Shown here: positions 18,982-28,842 of the stretch, piece after piece | Position numbering within the stretch: the first letter of the stretch is position 1 | How the letters are laid out: each line of letters opens with the position of its first letter | Assembly (NCBI GenBank): GCA_963735175.1 | Contig: CAVTJX010000018.1 | Span: 62,001-126,000, forward strand | From: CAVTJX01 sp963735175 | GTDB taxonomy: Bacteria; Electryoneota; RPQS01 | Length of the DNA: 64,000 bases | Direction: 5' to 3' | The notes under the pieces: model-generated | What the model saw: the letters and a program-made list of their open reading frames with translations, nothing else | Databases searched by the model: none | Told to the model about the DNA's origin: nothing | Position numbers and translations under genes: made by a program

Positions 18982-19677
18982 ATGCTGCGAATCGAAGGCG
19001 CGAAAAAACATTATCAGCACCGCGGCCAGATCGTGACGGCGATGGATGACATCTGGCTGGAGATTCCGAAGGGAGATTTTGTAGCGGTGGTAGGACCGAG
19101 CGGCAGCGGCAAGAGCACGCTCCTGCTGACATTGGGCGGAATGCTCTCACCCACCGACGGCAAGGTCTTTCTCGAAGGCAAATCGCTTTACGATCTGTCG
19201 CCGGACCAGCGGGCACAGGTGCGGCATCGGAAGATCGGTTTCGTCTTTCAGACGTTCAATCTGATTCCGTATCTGACGGCGCTGGAGAATGTGCAGGTTC
19301 CGCTGATGCTCGGCGGAGTGGCCGAGGACACACAGCAAACGCGAGCCTCCGCCCTGCTGGACCGGGTGGGTTTGGCAGACCGGCTTGATCACAAACCCGC
19401 CGAACTGAGCGTCGGCCAGCAGCAGCGGGTGGCCCTGGCGCGGATGCTGGCGAACGATCCAGCGCTCGTACTCGCCGACGAACCGACGGGAAATCTCGAT
19501 CCGGAAACCAGCCAGCAGATCATGGCTTTTTTGGAGGAGATCAATCAGGAGGGCCGGACCGTGGTGATGGTCACGCATGATCCGAACGCCGCGCGGCGGG
19601 CGAAGCGCGTACTCCGTTTAGACGCCGGGCGAATCATGAAGAGTCCGGTGGCAACGGGCGAGGGAGTGATCGCCTGA
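18982..19677 (+). CDS. MacB/LolD-type ABC transporter ATP-binding subunit
   Basis: A 231-residue ATPase with Walker A GPSGSGKST (38-46), Q-loop VFQTFNLIPYLTALENV, signature LSVGQQQRVALARML, Walker B LVLADEPTGNLD and the H-loop MVTHD. These are the marks of the MacB/LolD group that powers extraction or export through FtsX-fold permeases without moving substrate through the membrane core. It is intact, directly follows the permease gene, and is followed by a strong bidirectional terminator. Confidence 0.92.
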   Translation: MLRIEGAKKHYQHRGQIVTAMDDIWLEIPKGDFVAVVGPSGSGKSTLLLTLGGMLSPTDGKVFLEGKSLYDLSPDQRAQVRHRKIGFVFQTFNLIPYLTALENVQVPLMLGGVAEDTQQTRASALLDRVGLADRLDHKPAELSVGQQQRVALARMLANDPALVLADEPTGNLDPETSQQIMAFLEEINQEGRTVVMVTHDPNAARRAKRVLRLDAGRIMKSPVATGEGVIA

Positions 19678-19712
19678 CAGAGTTGGCGGCCTGACGCAAT
19701 CGACGCAAATGA

Positions 19713-19743
19713 GAAAAGGCTGGCTCGCGGGCCAGCCTTTTTC
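19713..19743. terminator. Bidirectional intrinsic terminator
   Basis: AAAAGGCTGGC-TCGCGG-GCCAGCCTTTTT: a perfect stem of 11 bp flanked by A and T runs, placed between the convergent ABC ATPase and DUF302 genes, so it can stop transcription from both sides. Confidence 0.92.
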
Positions 19744-19759
19744 GATGACGGTATGCCGT

Positions 19760-20149
19760 TCAGCTCAGGCTGTGGATGGCCTTGTCGATCAGGCCGCGCG
19801 CCTGGGCGCCGTAGGGTGACAATGCGGGATCACCCAGTGTATCCACAACAGTTTGTGGATCGAGTGCCCAGATGGAAACCGTGCCGTCGGTTTCCTGTTT
19901 CAAGCACACCGAACAGGGAAGGAACACGCCGACCTCGGGCCGCGCCTCGAGGGCACGGTGGGCAATCTGCGGATTGCAGGCGCCGAGAATGCGATACGGC
20001 GGCGTCTCGACTCCGAGTTTTTCGCGCAGCACTTTATCGGCTTCAATGCGCGTAAGGATCCCGAAACCGGCCTCTTTGAGGGCGGCGGTAACGCGGGTTT
20101 CCACTTCGTCGATGCCGCCGTGGGCTTTTGCTGTAAGCGTAAAGTTCAT
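19760..20149 (-). CDS. DUF302-domain protein
   Basis: A 129-residue soluble protein whose whole length matches the DUF302 pattern: an N-terminal helix with EVETRVTAALKEAGFGILT, then YRILGACNPQIAHRALE and VGVFLPCSVCLKQETDG. The CSVC and the lone Cys in GACNP are conserved in the family and could bind metal or heme. Function is unknown. It is a single-gene unit convergent with the ABC operon and is followed by the shared terminator. Confidence 0.85.
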   Translation of the reverse strand: MNFTLTAKAHGGIDEVETRVTAALKEAGFGILTRIEADKVLREKLGVETPPYRILGACNPQIAHRALEARPEVGVFLPCSVCLKQETDGTVSIWALDPQTVVDTLGDPALSPYGAQARGLIDKAIHSLS

Positions 20150-20251
20150 CAGAAAAATCTCCTTTGCATGGATTCCTAATTAACGGTCCGCGATATTTCG
20201 AACGCTGAAAAATTTTCGGGTGCGAAAGGCGGCCGCCGCGACGAACACGGA

Positions 20252-20797
20252 TCAACGGGCGGTCTGGGTAGTGCTGACCAGGAGATTCGGATCGTAGCCT
20301 TGCTGCCGGATCCGTTCGTGAATATCGTGCAGCGTAACCTCGTCGAGAACGGCGGTGCGGGATAGAATCCAAAGATATTTTCGCGACGGTTCACCTACCA
20401 CGGCATAGCTGTAGTCCGCGGCCAGGTCGATAATCCAATAATCGCCCCAGACGGCGGGCAGAATTGAGAGAAAAGCCGGAGCGAAGCGGACCTTAAGCTT
20501 GGTGTTGGGACCGTTTTTAGCGGCGAGCCGGGCACGACCTACAGCCTCGTTCATTTGCCCATCCGCTTTCCGGCAACGGTTCACCACCCGAATATCGCCA
20601 TTGTCCAGCAGTGTGTAGGCCGCCGAGACGTCACGGTCGCAGCGCTTCTGGAACCAATTTGGCAGCCGGGCGATTTCATACCATGTTCCCATGTAGCGCT
20701 GCAGATCCAGTGTCGGGACGACCGAGAGGATCGACTCTTGCGCGACGCCGGTTAAGGCTGACAGCATGATTAATGAAATAACCGAAATCGTTTTCAT
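20252..20797 (-). CDS. Lipocalin (Blc-like)
   Basis: A 181-residue secreted protein with signal peptide MKTISVISLIMLSALTGVA and the lipocalin first motif GTWYEIARLPNWFQKRC. Further family marks are VNRCRKADGQMNE, KLKVRFAP and GDYWIIDLAADYSYAVVGEP, as in bacterial Blc, which stores or moves fatty acids or lysophospholipids in the envelope. Unlike E. coli Blc there is no lipobox Cys, so it is probably soluble in the periplasm. The start was placed at 20797 to begin with the signal peptide. Confidence 0.9.
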   Translation of the reverse strand: MKTISVISLIMLSALTGVAQESILSVVPTLDLQRYMGTWYEIARLPNWFQKRCDRDVSAAYTLLDNGDIRVVNRCRKADGQMNEAVGRARLAAKNGPNTKLKVRFAPAFLSILPAVWGDYWIIDLAADYSYAVVGEPSRKYLWILSRTAVLDEVTLHDIHERIRQQGYDPNLLVSTTQTAR

Positions 20798-20930
20798 TGG
20801 ATGACTCCGGTATCTATTGAAACTATCCCGATGGGGTTGCAGTTTCCGGCCCACCCCTATCCCCAGCCGATTTCCCACGAAAGGGGCACCGAAATGGGGC
20901 GGGGGACGACAATTCTATTGTGATGCTTTG

Positions 20931-20967
20931 AAAAACGCAAAACCCTCACTGACAATTCAGAGAGGGT
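20931..20967 (-). terminator. Probable terminator after tRNA-Pro(CGG)
   Basis: ACCCTC...GAGGGT dyad with a 14-nt loop, followed on the minus strand by TTTTGCGTTTTT. It lies 13 bp beyond the 3' end of the tRNA gene. Confidence 0.6.
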
Positions 20968-20980
20968 CGAGATATTTGCG

Positions 20981-21057
<77 letters not shown>

Positions 21058-21074
21058 AAGCATCGAAAACAAAC

Positions 21075-21726
21075 TCAGGGGGTGTTGGCCCACCCCTCAC
21101 GGCCAATCAGGGGAACGAACGAGACTTGGCCGGCATCCTGCATGATGGCCTCATCTCCGCGGCGCTCGACTAAAGCGAGCTCCTGCATTTTTTTCTCACC
21201 GAGCGGGAAGATCATCAGACCGCCGTCGCGCAGCTGGCTGAAGAGTGTTTTGGGAAACGCCGGGGCCGCCGCGGTGATCGAGAATCTTGTCGAACGGAGC
21301 AAAGTCGGTCCAGCCGATGGTGCCGTCGCCGCTTTTAAGGATCACATTGGCGTAGCCTTCGCTCTCGAGGGCTTTGCGCGCCTTCTGGAGCAGCGACATG
21401 TGGCGCTCGATCGAATAGACCTTGTAGGCCAATTCGGCGAGTACGGCCGCCTGATATCCGGAACCGGTGCCAATCTCCAACACCTTGTCGGTGGGCAGGA
21501 TGTTGAGCAGGCTGGTCATGCGGGCCACGACGTATGGCTGACTGATGGTCTGGCCTTCATCGATGGGCAACGGGGTGTCTTCGTAGGCTCGGTCACGAAA
21601 GGCCGGTTCTACAAAGTGATGCCGCTTAACCCTGGCCATAGCATCGAGCACACGCCGGTCGCGGATCCCTCGACGTTCGAGTTGGGCGAGCACCATCTCC
21701 TCACGTGACAGCTTGTAATTCAGCAT
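21075..21726 (-). CDS. pcm: Protein-L-isoaspartate O-methyltransferase (frameshifted)
   Basis: SAM-dependent repair enzyme that methylates isoaspartyl residues in aged proteins. It starts MLNYKLSREEMVLAQLERRGI, here read as key segments REEMVLAQLERRGI, DTPLPIDEGQTISQPYVVA and the SAM motif VLEIGTGSGYQAAVLAEL. The frame changes near 21270; the downstream part contains LFSQLRDGGLMIFPLGEKK, the conserved C-terminal strand. The joined product is about 216 residues. A GAGGA ribosome site precedes ATG 21726. It starts just after tRNA-Pro and is a single-gene unit. Confidence 0.92.
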
Positions 21727-21863
21727 GGTGTTCCTCCCGCCCCGCAGAACCCAAATCGGGCCCCGTGCCGCCAAATTTTCGGCAGACTGTAGTATAGGAA
21801 GAACCAGTGAAAAAGTCAAGGGATAGATGTTCCATCTGCCCAACCAGCCCGCAAACTGCCACT

Positions 21864-22677
21864 TTAAGGCCGTAAAGCACGGACCTCATAGAAAAAGCGG
21901 GTTGCCACCAGATCATAAGGGTCAGCAAAGGTGGTATCGGAGGTTGTTGTCAATATATCGGGAAACGGAACCGGGGAAGCATCGGCAGACCGGAAGACTT
22001 GATAACCGGATGCACCACAGACTCCGTTCCAAATCAGGCGGACCTGGCTGTCTTCAGCCAAGGCGACCAGGCCAAGGGGTGGATCAGGCGGCGACGGAGT
22101 CGTCACGGTAACTATGCCAGTCATCAACGTGGGATGCACTTCACAGATGTAGGGATAGGTGGCGTCCGGCAGATTGAAAATAAAGGCGTAAGTCCAAGGA
22201 GCAACGGCCGCCGGTCTGCCGAAAAGCGACGGTATTCCGGTATGATGCACGCTGTGAAGGCCGGAAACATTGGTCCAGATCACCGTATCCCCCGGTAATA
22301 TGAACAGATTCTGTGGAGTAAATGAGAAATTACGTACGGTCACGTTCCAGTGGCCACGGCGCTGAACTGCGACGTTTCCCTGCATCATGTCAGGATGGAT
22401 TTCGCATTGATAGGGGTAATTAGCGGGGCTAACATTGAAGATAAACTGGTATGTCCAAGGGGCATCGGCGGGATCCAAGCCGAAGAGTATGGGATCGCAA
22501 CGATGACGGACGTTATGGAAGCCAGAGAGTGTTCGTCCAGCGCACGGTATCCCCCTGCAATATTGTTAGATTACTGGGGGTAAAGGCAAAATCCGCGACA
22601 TTTACCTGCCAGAGCGTAGCGTGAGCCACACCCGCGAATAAAACGCAAAATAGCACTCTGAATAGCCGCGATTGCAT
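21864..22677 (-). CDS. Secreted protein with two cupredoxin domains and a fibronectin III domain (frameshifted)
   Basis: About 270 residues. A signal peptide (MQSRLFRVLFCVLFAGVAHA) is followed by two plastocyanin-like domains. Each starts with a strand such as FAFTPSNLTILQGDTVRWTN or FSFTPQNLFILPGDTVIWTN (first 20 residues shown), then a His in GFHNVRH or GLHSVHH, then YPYQCEIHPDMM or YPYICEVHPTLM. These supply the His-Cys-His-Met set of a type 1 copper site in both domains. The last ~85 residues (PPDPPLGLVALAEDSQVRLI..., ...FFYEVRALRP) form a fibronectin III-like domain. The frame changes near 22525. It could be a periplasmic electron carrier or copper-binding surface protein. Confidence 0.8.
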
Positions 22678-22995
22678 GGGAGACCTCTGTGATTACATGA
22701 ATTAGAATTTCAAATCTGAGAAACCGCTGCCGTTTCTCTTTAGAAACGCCAGACTAAGGCAAATGTTCCATATTATATCTATTATTCAACATTACCACAG
22801 ATTTCGCCATTTCAAAGTTGGTTTGGTAGAGGATCTGAAAACGGAGACCCCGCCGTTTACAGCAGGGTCTTATTTCACCAGCAGAACGAATTTCAATACA
22901 GTGAGTACGAAACACCTCGGAAAAATTTCTACGGTAGTAAAAATGGGGAGAATTCGGAGTGAAATATTAGACTTACGGTGATTCCGGAAACGAGA
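22678..22995. other. AT-rich intergenic stretch
   Basis: No gene is seen in these 318 bp. It holds the upstream region of the cupredoxin gene and an AGACCC...GGGTCT dyad near 22840-22868. Short open frames here lack ribosome sites. Confidence 0.5.
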
Positions 22996-23023
22996 AAACA
23001 GCGGGGTAAACCGCTGTTTTTCT
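22996..23023 (-). terminator. Terminator after tRNA-Pro(GGG)
   Basis: On the minus strand AAAACAGCGG-TTTACC-CCGCTGTTTT, a perfect 10-bp stem with a T run, beginning 4 bp from the tRNA 3' end. The mirror-image A/T runs make it potentially bidirectional. Confidence 0.85.
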
Positions 23024-23024
23024 T

Positions 23025-23470
<446 letters not shown>

Positions 23471-23570
23471 CACAGGTTAACCGACTTCCATCCGAATATA
23501 GCGAAATTTCGCAGTTCCTGCAAGCCTTCTCATGCCCTGGAGACGCGGGAAACGCCCGAAATGGAGGCGT

Positions 23571-24026
23571 TCAGCGGGCTCCGGTGCTGCCAAAACCGCC
23601 AACATCGCGCGTAGACTGCGGTAATTCGGCCACTTCCTGCCAGTGACCGCGGACTACTGGAGCAGATGACGAGTTGGGCCACGCGTTCGCCGCTGGCGAT
23701 CTTCACCGGGTTCTGGACCGGCGTTCGTGACGAGCATTTTGAGTCTCGCCGCGATAGTCGGAATCGATGGTTCCGGGGGCGTTGACCAGGATCAGACCCG
23801 TACGCAGGGCAAAGCCCGAACGCAAGCGGATCTGGCCCTCGTAGCCCGCGGGAATGGCCACACAGAAGCCCGTGGGCAGGAGGGCGCGTTCACCGGGATT
23901 CAGCGTTACTCCCGCGCCGGCCAAACGTAGATCCATGCCCGCCGCGCCGTCGGTCTGATATGCCGGAAGTTCGGCGGGAGCGTGCGGCAGACGCTGAATT
24001 TGCAGCGTGATCTCGCGGCGTTCCAT
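23571..24026 (-). CDS. dut: dUTP pyrophosphatase (frameshifted)
   Basis: Hydrolyses dUTP to dUMP, keeping uracil out of DNA and supplying thymidylate synthesis. Motifs in order: AGMDLR (motif 1), RSGFALRTGL (2), GTIDSDYRGE (3), GERVAQLV (4) and the C-terminal RDVGGFGSTG (5), all of which are present once the frame is corrected near 23735 and 23640. Corrected length is about 151 residues, typical of the trimeric enzyme. It follows the M16 protease gene by 17 bp at the distal end of the nusA-pnp run. Confidence 0.92.
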
Positions 24027-24043
24027 GTCAGGCAACGCGTTTT

Positions 24044-25324
24044 TTAGAACGTGCAGTCTTTCGGGCGCTTGACGGTCTCGGGCTCAACAATGGCCGTGAC
24101 CATCTGGTTTTCGTTGAACAGCCGGTTGGCAAGAGCCAGCACGCGTTCGGCGGTCACCGCTTCGATCTGACGGCTGACGTCCTCGAGGGTGTGGTAGCGG
24201 CCAAGGTAAATTTCCATGCGGCCGAGGCGCATCATGCGGGCGGAAACACTCTCGAGGCCGAGCATGATGTTGCCCTTGAGCTGAACCTTGACGCTCTCGA
24301 GTTCGTCCGCCGTGAGCGGTTGCTCGCATACCTGGCGCAGCTCTTTCAGCACCATGTCGCGGGCGCGGTCGACGCGGTCGGGATCGGTGGCGAGGTAGAC
24401 GCCCCACATACCGGCGTCGCCCAGCATTTCGGCAAAGGAATAGACGGAATAGGCGATGCCGTGTTTTTCGCGGATGTTCTGAAAGAGTCGCGACGACATG
24501 CCGCCGCCGAGCACGGTATTCAGCACGGAGAGCACGAAGCGGTCGCGGTCGGCATAGGCGAGGGCGCGGATGCCCATGACCATGTGCGCCTGCTGAATGG
24601 GGCGTTCGGACCGGACGAAGCGCGGTTCCAGCTTGCCCAGGGCAGGCTGCTTGCGGTGATTCGCCGCCTTGGGATCGTAGTTTAACGCACGCGCCACCTG
24701 TTTGACAAGCGCCGTGTGGTCGACGTGGCCCGCCGCCGTGATGACCATATTCGAGGGAACGTAGTGGCGGCGGCTGAAACTCATCACATCCTTCCGCGCG
24801 AACGCGCGAACGTTTTCGGGGGGGCCGAGAATCGGCCGCGCCAGCGGATGCGGTTCGAAGAGCGCCTTGACGAAATTCTCATGCGCCACGTCGTCGGGGA
24901 GATCCTGGTGATCGCGGATTTCGTCGAGGATCACCTGCTTCTCCTTCTCCATCTCGTCCGGGTCGTACTTGGAATGCTTGAGGATGTCACTCAGGATATC
25001 CAGGGCGCCCGGGACCCGCTCGTCCAGCACATGAACGTGAAAGCACGTGATTTCCTTGCTGGTGAAGGCATTGATGTAGCCTCCACCCTGCTCGATCGTG
25101 CGGGCGATATCGTAGGCACTGCGAGTCTTCGTGCCCTTGAACGCCATGTGCTCGATGAAATGCGAGATGCCGTTTTCGGCGGCATTCTCGTGACGGGAGC
25201 CGACCGTGACCCAGATGCCGATGGAGGCGGAGCGCACCGCGGGGATGCGCTCCGTCACCACGCGCAGGCCATTCGGGAAGGTCGGTTTTCTGATAGACCG
25301 AGGATTGAGGCAAGAGCGGATCAA
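24044..25324 (-). CDS. M16-family zinc peptidase
   Basis: About 425 residues. The inverted zinc motif is HFIEH in GISHFIEHMAFKGT, followed by the distal Glu in EITCFHVHVLDERVPGALDI (key residues within it). The second half has LGGGMSSRLFQNIREKHGIAYSVYSF, here cited as GGGMSSRLF and REKHGIAYS, the conserved R/Y substrate clamp. This is the processing-protease-like group that lies after pnp in many bacteria. The start is uncertain: TTG 25324 overlaps the pnp stop, but the better N-terminus (PLLPQSSVYQKT) is in another frame, with an apparent one-base insertion near 25285. It is predicted to be cytoplasmic, with no signal peptide. Confidence 0.88.
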   Translation of the reverse strand: MIRSCLNPRSIRKPTFPNGLRVVTERIPAVRSASIGIWVTVGSRHENAAENGISHFIEHMAFKGTKTRSAYDIARTIEQGGGYINAFTSKEITCFHVHVLDERVPGALDILSDILKHSKYDPDEMEKEKQVILDEIRDHQDLPDDVAHENFVKALFEPHPLARPILGPPENVRAFARKDVMSFSRRHYVPSNMVITAAGHVDHTALVKQVARALNYDPKAANHRKQPALGKLEPRFVRSERPIQQAHMVMGIRALAYADRDRFVLSVLNTVLGGGMSSRLFQNIREKHGIAYSVYSFAEMLGDAGMWGVYLATDPDRVDRARDMVLKELRQVCEQPLTADELESVKVQLKGNIMLGLESVSARMMRLGRMEIYLGRYHTLEDVSRQIEAVTAERVLALANRLFNENQMVTAIVEPETVKRPKDCTF

Positions 25325-27516
25325 TCCACCTTGGAGGATTTGTGAGGATGCCGTCCGTGTTTTGCGCCACCGTCTCCGCCTTCGCTGTGATGCGAACGCG
25401 GCGGACGCTCGGAACGAGGCGGCTGCTCCGGCATGTCGTCGGGCACAGGCAGAAGCGCCTTGCGCGAGAGATCGAGCTTGCCCATCGGATCCACGTTGAC
25501 CAGTTTCACATCGACCTCGTCGCCGAGGTTGAGATGATCGGTGACCTTGCGGATGCGATGATGTTCGATTTCGCTGATGTGCAGCAGGCCTTCGCGGCCG
25601 GGCATGATTTCGACGAAGGCGCCGAAATCGGTGATCTTCTTCACCTTGCCGTGATAGACTGTGCCGACCACGGGGGCTTCCGTCATGCCGCGGATAATAT
25701 CCATCGCCTTGGTGACCTTGGCGAGATCGGAAGACGAAATGCAAATCGTGCCGTCGTCTTCGATGTCGATGGAGGCTTCGCTGCGGGCGATGATGTCGCG
25801 GATCGTCTTGCCGCCGGGGCCGATGATGAGGCCGATCTTGTCCGGATCGATCTTGAGGAACTCGATGCGCGGCGCGTAGGGCGAAATCTCGGCGCGCGGC
25901 GCGGGCAGCGTGTCGGTGATCTTGCCGAGGATGAATTTGATGCCTTCGCGCGCCTGACGGATGGCCGTGCGCATGAGGTCGATGGAGATGCCCTTGATCT
26001 TGATGTCCATCTGGCAGGCGGTGATGCCGTCGGGCGTGCCGGTGACCTTGAAGTCCATGTCGCCGAGGTGGTCTTCATCGCCGAGGATATCGGAGAGAAT
26101 CGCGACCTTCTCGGCTTCCTTGATGAGACCCATGGCGATGCCGGCGACCGGCTTTTTGATCGGCACACCGGCGTCCATCATCGAGAGGCAGCCGGCGCAA
26201 ACCGTGGCCATCGAGGACGAGCCGTTGGATTCGAGCACTTCCGAGACGACGCGAATCGTGTAGGGGAAATCTTCCCACGTGGGCAGCACCGAATGCAGCG
26301 CGCGCCAGGCGAGATTGCCGTGACCGACTTCGCGGCGGGACTGGCCGAGGAATTTGCGGATTTCGCCGACGCTGAAGGGCGGGAAATTGTAGTGGAGCAG
26401 ATAGGGCTTGGTGTAGACGCCGTCGAGGCCGTCCACGCGCTGCTCGTCGAACTTCACGCCGAGGGTGATAGTGCCGAGGGCCTGCGTCTGGCCGCGGGTA
26501 AAGAGCGCGCTGCCGTGGGTGCGGGGCAGCACGCCAACTTCGCAGTTGATCTCGCGGATCTGCGTGGCCTTGCGGCCATCGAGACGCTTGCCGGCGACGG
26601 TGTTGCGGCGGACGGCGACTTGCGCGCGGTCATGCGCCCAGGCTTTGACGTACTTTTCGGTATCGGGGAACTGCTCGAGCGTGGCTTCGATGGCGTCGAG
26701 TTCAATTTCCTTCCAAGCGACGCGGCGTTCCTGCTTTTCTTCGATTTTGCAGGAATCCTCGACGCGCTTGCCAAACTGCTTTTCGAGCAGCGCGTCCAGA
26801 TCGGGCAGGCGGGCGGGCTCGGGAAAATCGCGCTTGGGCTGGCCGCACTCGGCCATCATTTCCTTTTGCAGGGCGACGAGGCGCTTGATTTCGGCGTGGG
26901 CGCGGGTGACGCCTTCGAGGAACAGGTCCTCGGAGACTTCCTTGGCTTCGCCTTCGACCATAATAATCGAGTCTTCGGTGCCGGAGACGACGATATCGAG
27001 CAGCGATTCTTCGAGCTGCTTGTAGGTGGGGTTGACGATGTACTCGCCTTCGATCATGCCAATGCGCACCGAGCCGACCGGTCCGTGGAAGGGGATTTCG
27101 GACAGACTGACGGCGGCAGAGGCGGCGATGGTGCCGAGTACGTCGGGATCATGCTCGCCGTCGGAGGAGAGCACGTTGATCATCACCTGCACTTCCTGGT
27201 GGAAGCCCTCGGGAAAGAGGGGACGCAGGGGACGGTCGGTCAGGCGGGCGGAGAGGATTTCCTTTTCGGACGGACGGCCTTCGCGTTTGAAGAAGCCGCC
27301 GGGGATCCGGCCCACCGCGTATAGTTTCTCACGATAGTCAACACTGAGGGGGAGGAAATCGAGATCCGTTTCGGCGTCGAGGTTGGCGACGACGGTCGCC
27401 ATAACTACGGTATCGCCATAGGTGAGCCAGCAGGCGCCGTCGGCCTGTTTAGCGACCCGTCCGGTTTCCAGTTCCAGCTTGAGCCCACCGATCTCGATAG
27501 ACTTCCGGTAAATCAT
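25321..27516 (-). CDS. pnp: Polyribonucleotide nucleotidyltransferase (PNPase)
   Basis: Intact 731-residue 3'-5' phosphorolytic exoribonuclease of the RNA degradosome. Two RNase PH cores are present (SVDYREKLYAVGRIPGGFFK in the first, cited as KLYAVGRIPGGFFKREGRPS; LRTHGSALFTRGQTQALGT region in the second). Then come the KH domain with IGPGGKTIRDI and the S1 domain VGTVYHGKVKKITDFGAFVE. The C-terminal ~35 residues are basic and His-rich. It follows rpsO by 30 bp, the classical rpsO-pnp arrangement, and is one of the few large genes here without a frame break. Confidence 0.98.
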   Translation of the reverse strand: MIYRKSIEIGGLKLELETGRVAKQADGACWLTYGDTVVMATVVANLDAETDLDFLPLSVDYREKLYAVGRIPGGFFKREGRPSEKEILSARLTDRPLRPLFPEGFHQEVQVMINVLSSDGEHDPDVLGTIAASAAVSLSEIPFHGPVGSVRIGMIEGEYIVNPTYKQLEESLLDIVVSGTEDSIIMVEGEAKEVSEDLFLEGVTRAHAEIKRLVALQKEMMAECGQPKRDFPEPARLPDLDALLEKQFGKRVEDSCKIEEKQERRVAWKEIELDAIEATLEQFPDTEKYVKAWAHDRAQVAVRRNTVAGKRLDGRKATQIREINCEVGVLPRTHGSALFTRGQTQALGTITLGVKFDEQRVDGLDGVYTKPYLLHYNFPPFSVGEIRKFLGQSRREVGHGNLAWRALHSVLPTWEDFPYTIRVVSEVLESNGSSSMATVCAGCLSMMDAGVPIKKPVAGIAMGLIKEAEKVAILSDILGDEDHLGDMDFKVTGTPDGITACQMDIKIKGISIDLMRTAIRQAREGIKFILGKITDTLPAPRAEISPYAPRIEFLKIDPDKIGLIIGPGGKTIRDIIARSEASIDIEDDGTICISSSDLAKVTKAMDIIRGMTEAPVVGTVYHGKVKKITDFGAFVEIMPGREGLLHISEIEHHRIRKVTDHLNLGDEVDVKLVNVDPMGKLDLSRKALLPVPDDMPEQPPRSERPPRSHHSEGGDGGAKHGRHPHKSSKVD

Positions 27517-27546
27517 TCACTTTCTCCGATTCTTCTTCTTTTTCGT

Positions 27547-27816
27547 CTAGCGGCGCAGCTCAAGAGCCTCGACGAGCTTTCTGTAGCGGGTGATGTCCTT
27601 CTGCGCCAGGTAGGTGAGCAACCTGCGGCGCTGTCCCACCATCAGCATCAAGCCGCGGCGGGAGTGCTTGTCCTTCTTGTGGACCTTGAGATGCCCGGTC
27701 AGATCGTTGATGCGCTGGGTGAGGAGCGCGATCTGCACTTCCGGGCTTCCCGTGTCGCTTTCCTTTCTCGCGAATCGCTCAATGACCGCTTTGCGGTCGG
27801 CAGCCGTGACTGACAT
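27547..27816 (-). CDS. rpsO: 30S ribosomal protein S15
   Basis: Intact 89-residue S15, the primary 16S rRNA binder of the small-subunit platform. Conserved stretches are DTGSPEVQIALLTQRINDLT, KKDKHSRRGLMLMVGQRRRL and LTYLAQKDITRY. It lies between ribF and pnp, as in many bacteria, and is preceded by a GAGGA-type ribosome site. Confidence 0.98.
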   Translation of the reverse strand: MSVTAADRKAVIERFARKESDTGSPEVQIALLTQRINDLTGHLKVHKKDKHSRRGLMLMVGQRRRLLTYLAQKDITRYRKLVEALELRR

Positions 27817-27882
27817 GATGTTCCTCTTGTCCGTATCTTCTGTTGAATGTGTTCGGGCGGAAAGCCTTGCGGCCGGAGGCGG

Positions 27883-28842
27883 TCAGGAGACGCCGCGCAT
27901 CAGGCCGCGCATGGCGAGAGTTGCCGAGACGGTGCGGACGTCATCGGCGATCTGCGCGGAGAGTTCCTGTTCGGAAGCGAAACGTTTTTCGCTGCGGATA
28001 CGCTCGACGAACTGGAGTTCGACTTCCTCATCGTAAATGTCGCGATGGAAGTCGATGAGATGCGCTTCCACCGAGTGTTTCCCCTCGGTGAAAGTGGGAT
28101 TGAAACCGATGGAAATCGCCGCCGGAATGCTCTCGCCGCCGACCGCGGCGAGACCGGCATAGATGCCGTCGGCGGGAATGAGCTTGTGCAGCGCGATCTG
28201 GCTCAGGTTGGCAGTGGGCCAATTCAGGCGCTTGCCGCGGCCAAAACCGTGAATGACCGTGCCGCAAATGGAATAGTACCGGCCAAGACCGAGCGCGGCC
28301 TGCGACACGTCGCCATCGGCCAGCAGCTCGCGGATCGCCGTCGAACTGACGATGAGATCGCCGACCCGGGTGGGATTGACGACGTCAACGGAGAAGCCGA
28401 GTGCGCGTGACATGGCAATCAACGTTTCGCGATCGCCCATGCGGTGCTTGCCGAAGCCGTGGTTGAAACCGATAACGATCTTACGCATGCCGACGCGGCC
28501 CTTGAGCACGATCTGCACAAAGTCAGCGGGGCTCATTTGCGCCAGCACGTGATCAAAGTTCAAAACGAGCGTGGCGTCGACACCGGCGGCGGCGAGCAGG
28601 GCGAGTTTCTCCTCGGACGTGGTCAGCAGTCCGATGGGCACGCCCGACTCCCGGACGACGAGGCGCGGATGCGTGTCGAAAGTCAGGACGACGCTGCGCA
28701 ATCCCTGGGCGCGGGCCATGCCGGTAAGATGATCAATGATCGCGCGATGCCCAAGATGAACGCCGTCGAAGAATCCGACGGTGATCACGGAATCCTGAAC
28801 GTTGGTGAAATTGGACCACGAGCCGCGAAATACTTCCATCAT
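27883..28842 (-). CDS. ribF: Bifunctional riboflavin kinase/FMN adenylyltransferase
   Basis: Intact 319-residue enzyme making FMN and then FAD. The N-terminal adenylyltransferase has GFFDGVHLGHRAII (the HIGH-like motif), a VLNFDHVLAQM segment and STAIRELLADGDV. The C-terminal kinase has HGFGRGKRLNWPTANL with the GKR...PTAN nucleotide motif. It starts one base after the corrected truB stop (or 4 bases downstream with ATG 28839), so the two are tightly linked. Confidence 0.96.
   Translation of the reverse strand: MMEVFRGSWSNFTNVQDSVITVGFFDGVHLGHRAIIDHLTGMARAQGLRSVVLTFDTHPRLVVRESGVPIGLLTTSEEKLALLAAAGVDATLVLNFDHVLAQMSPADFVQIVLKGRVGMRKIVIGFNHGFGKHRMGDRETLIAMSRALGFSVDVVNPTRVGDLIVSSTAIRELLADGDVSQAALGLGRYYSICGTVIHGFGRGKRLNWPTANLSQIALHKLIPADGIYAGLAAVGGESIPAAISIGFNPTFTEGKHSVEAHLIDFHRDIYDEEVELQFVERIRSEKRFASEQELSAQIADDVRTVSATLAMRGLMRGVS

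Noticed and set aside
25342..27324. A 660-codon open frame on the plus strand opposite pnp
   Set aside because: It is the antisense shadow of a high-GC conserved gene; its composition (Asp/Gly/Val/His-rich) has no domain pattern, while PNPase on the other strand is complete.
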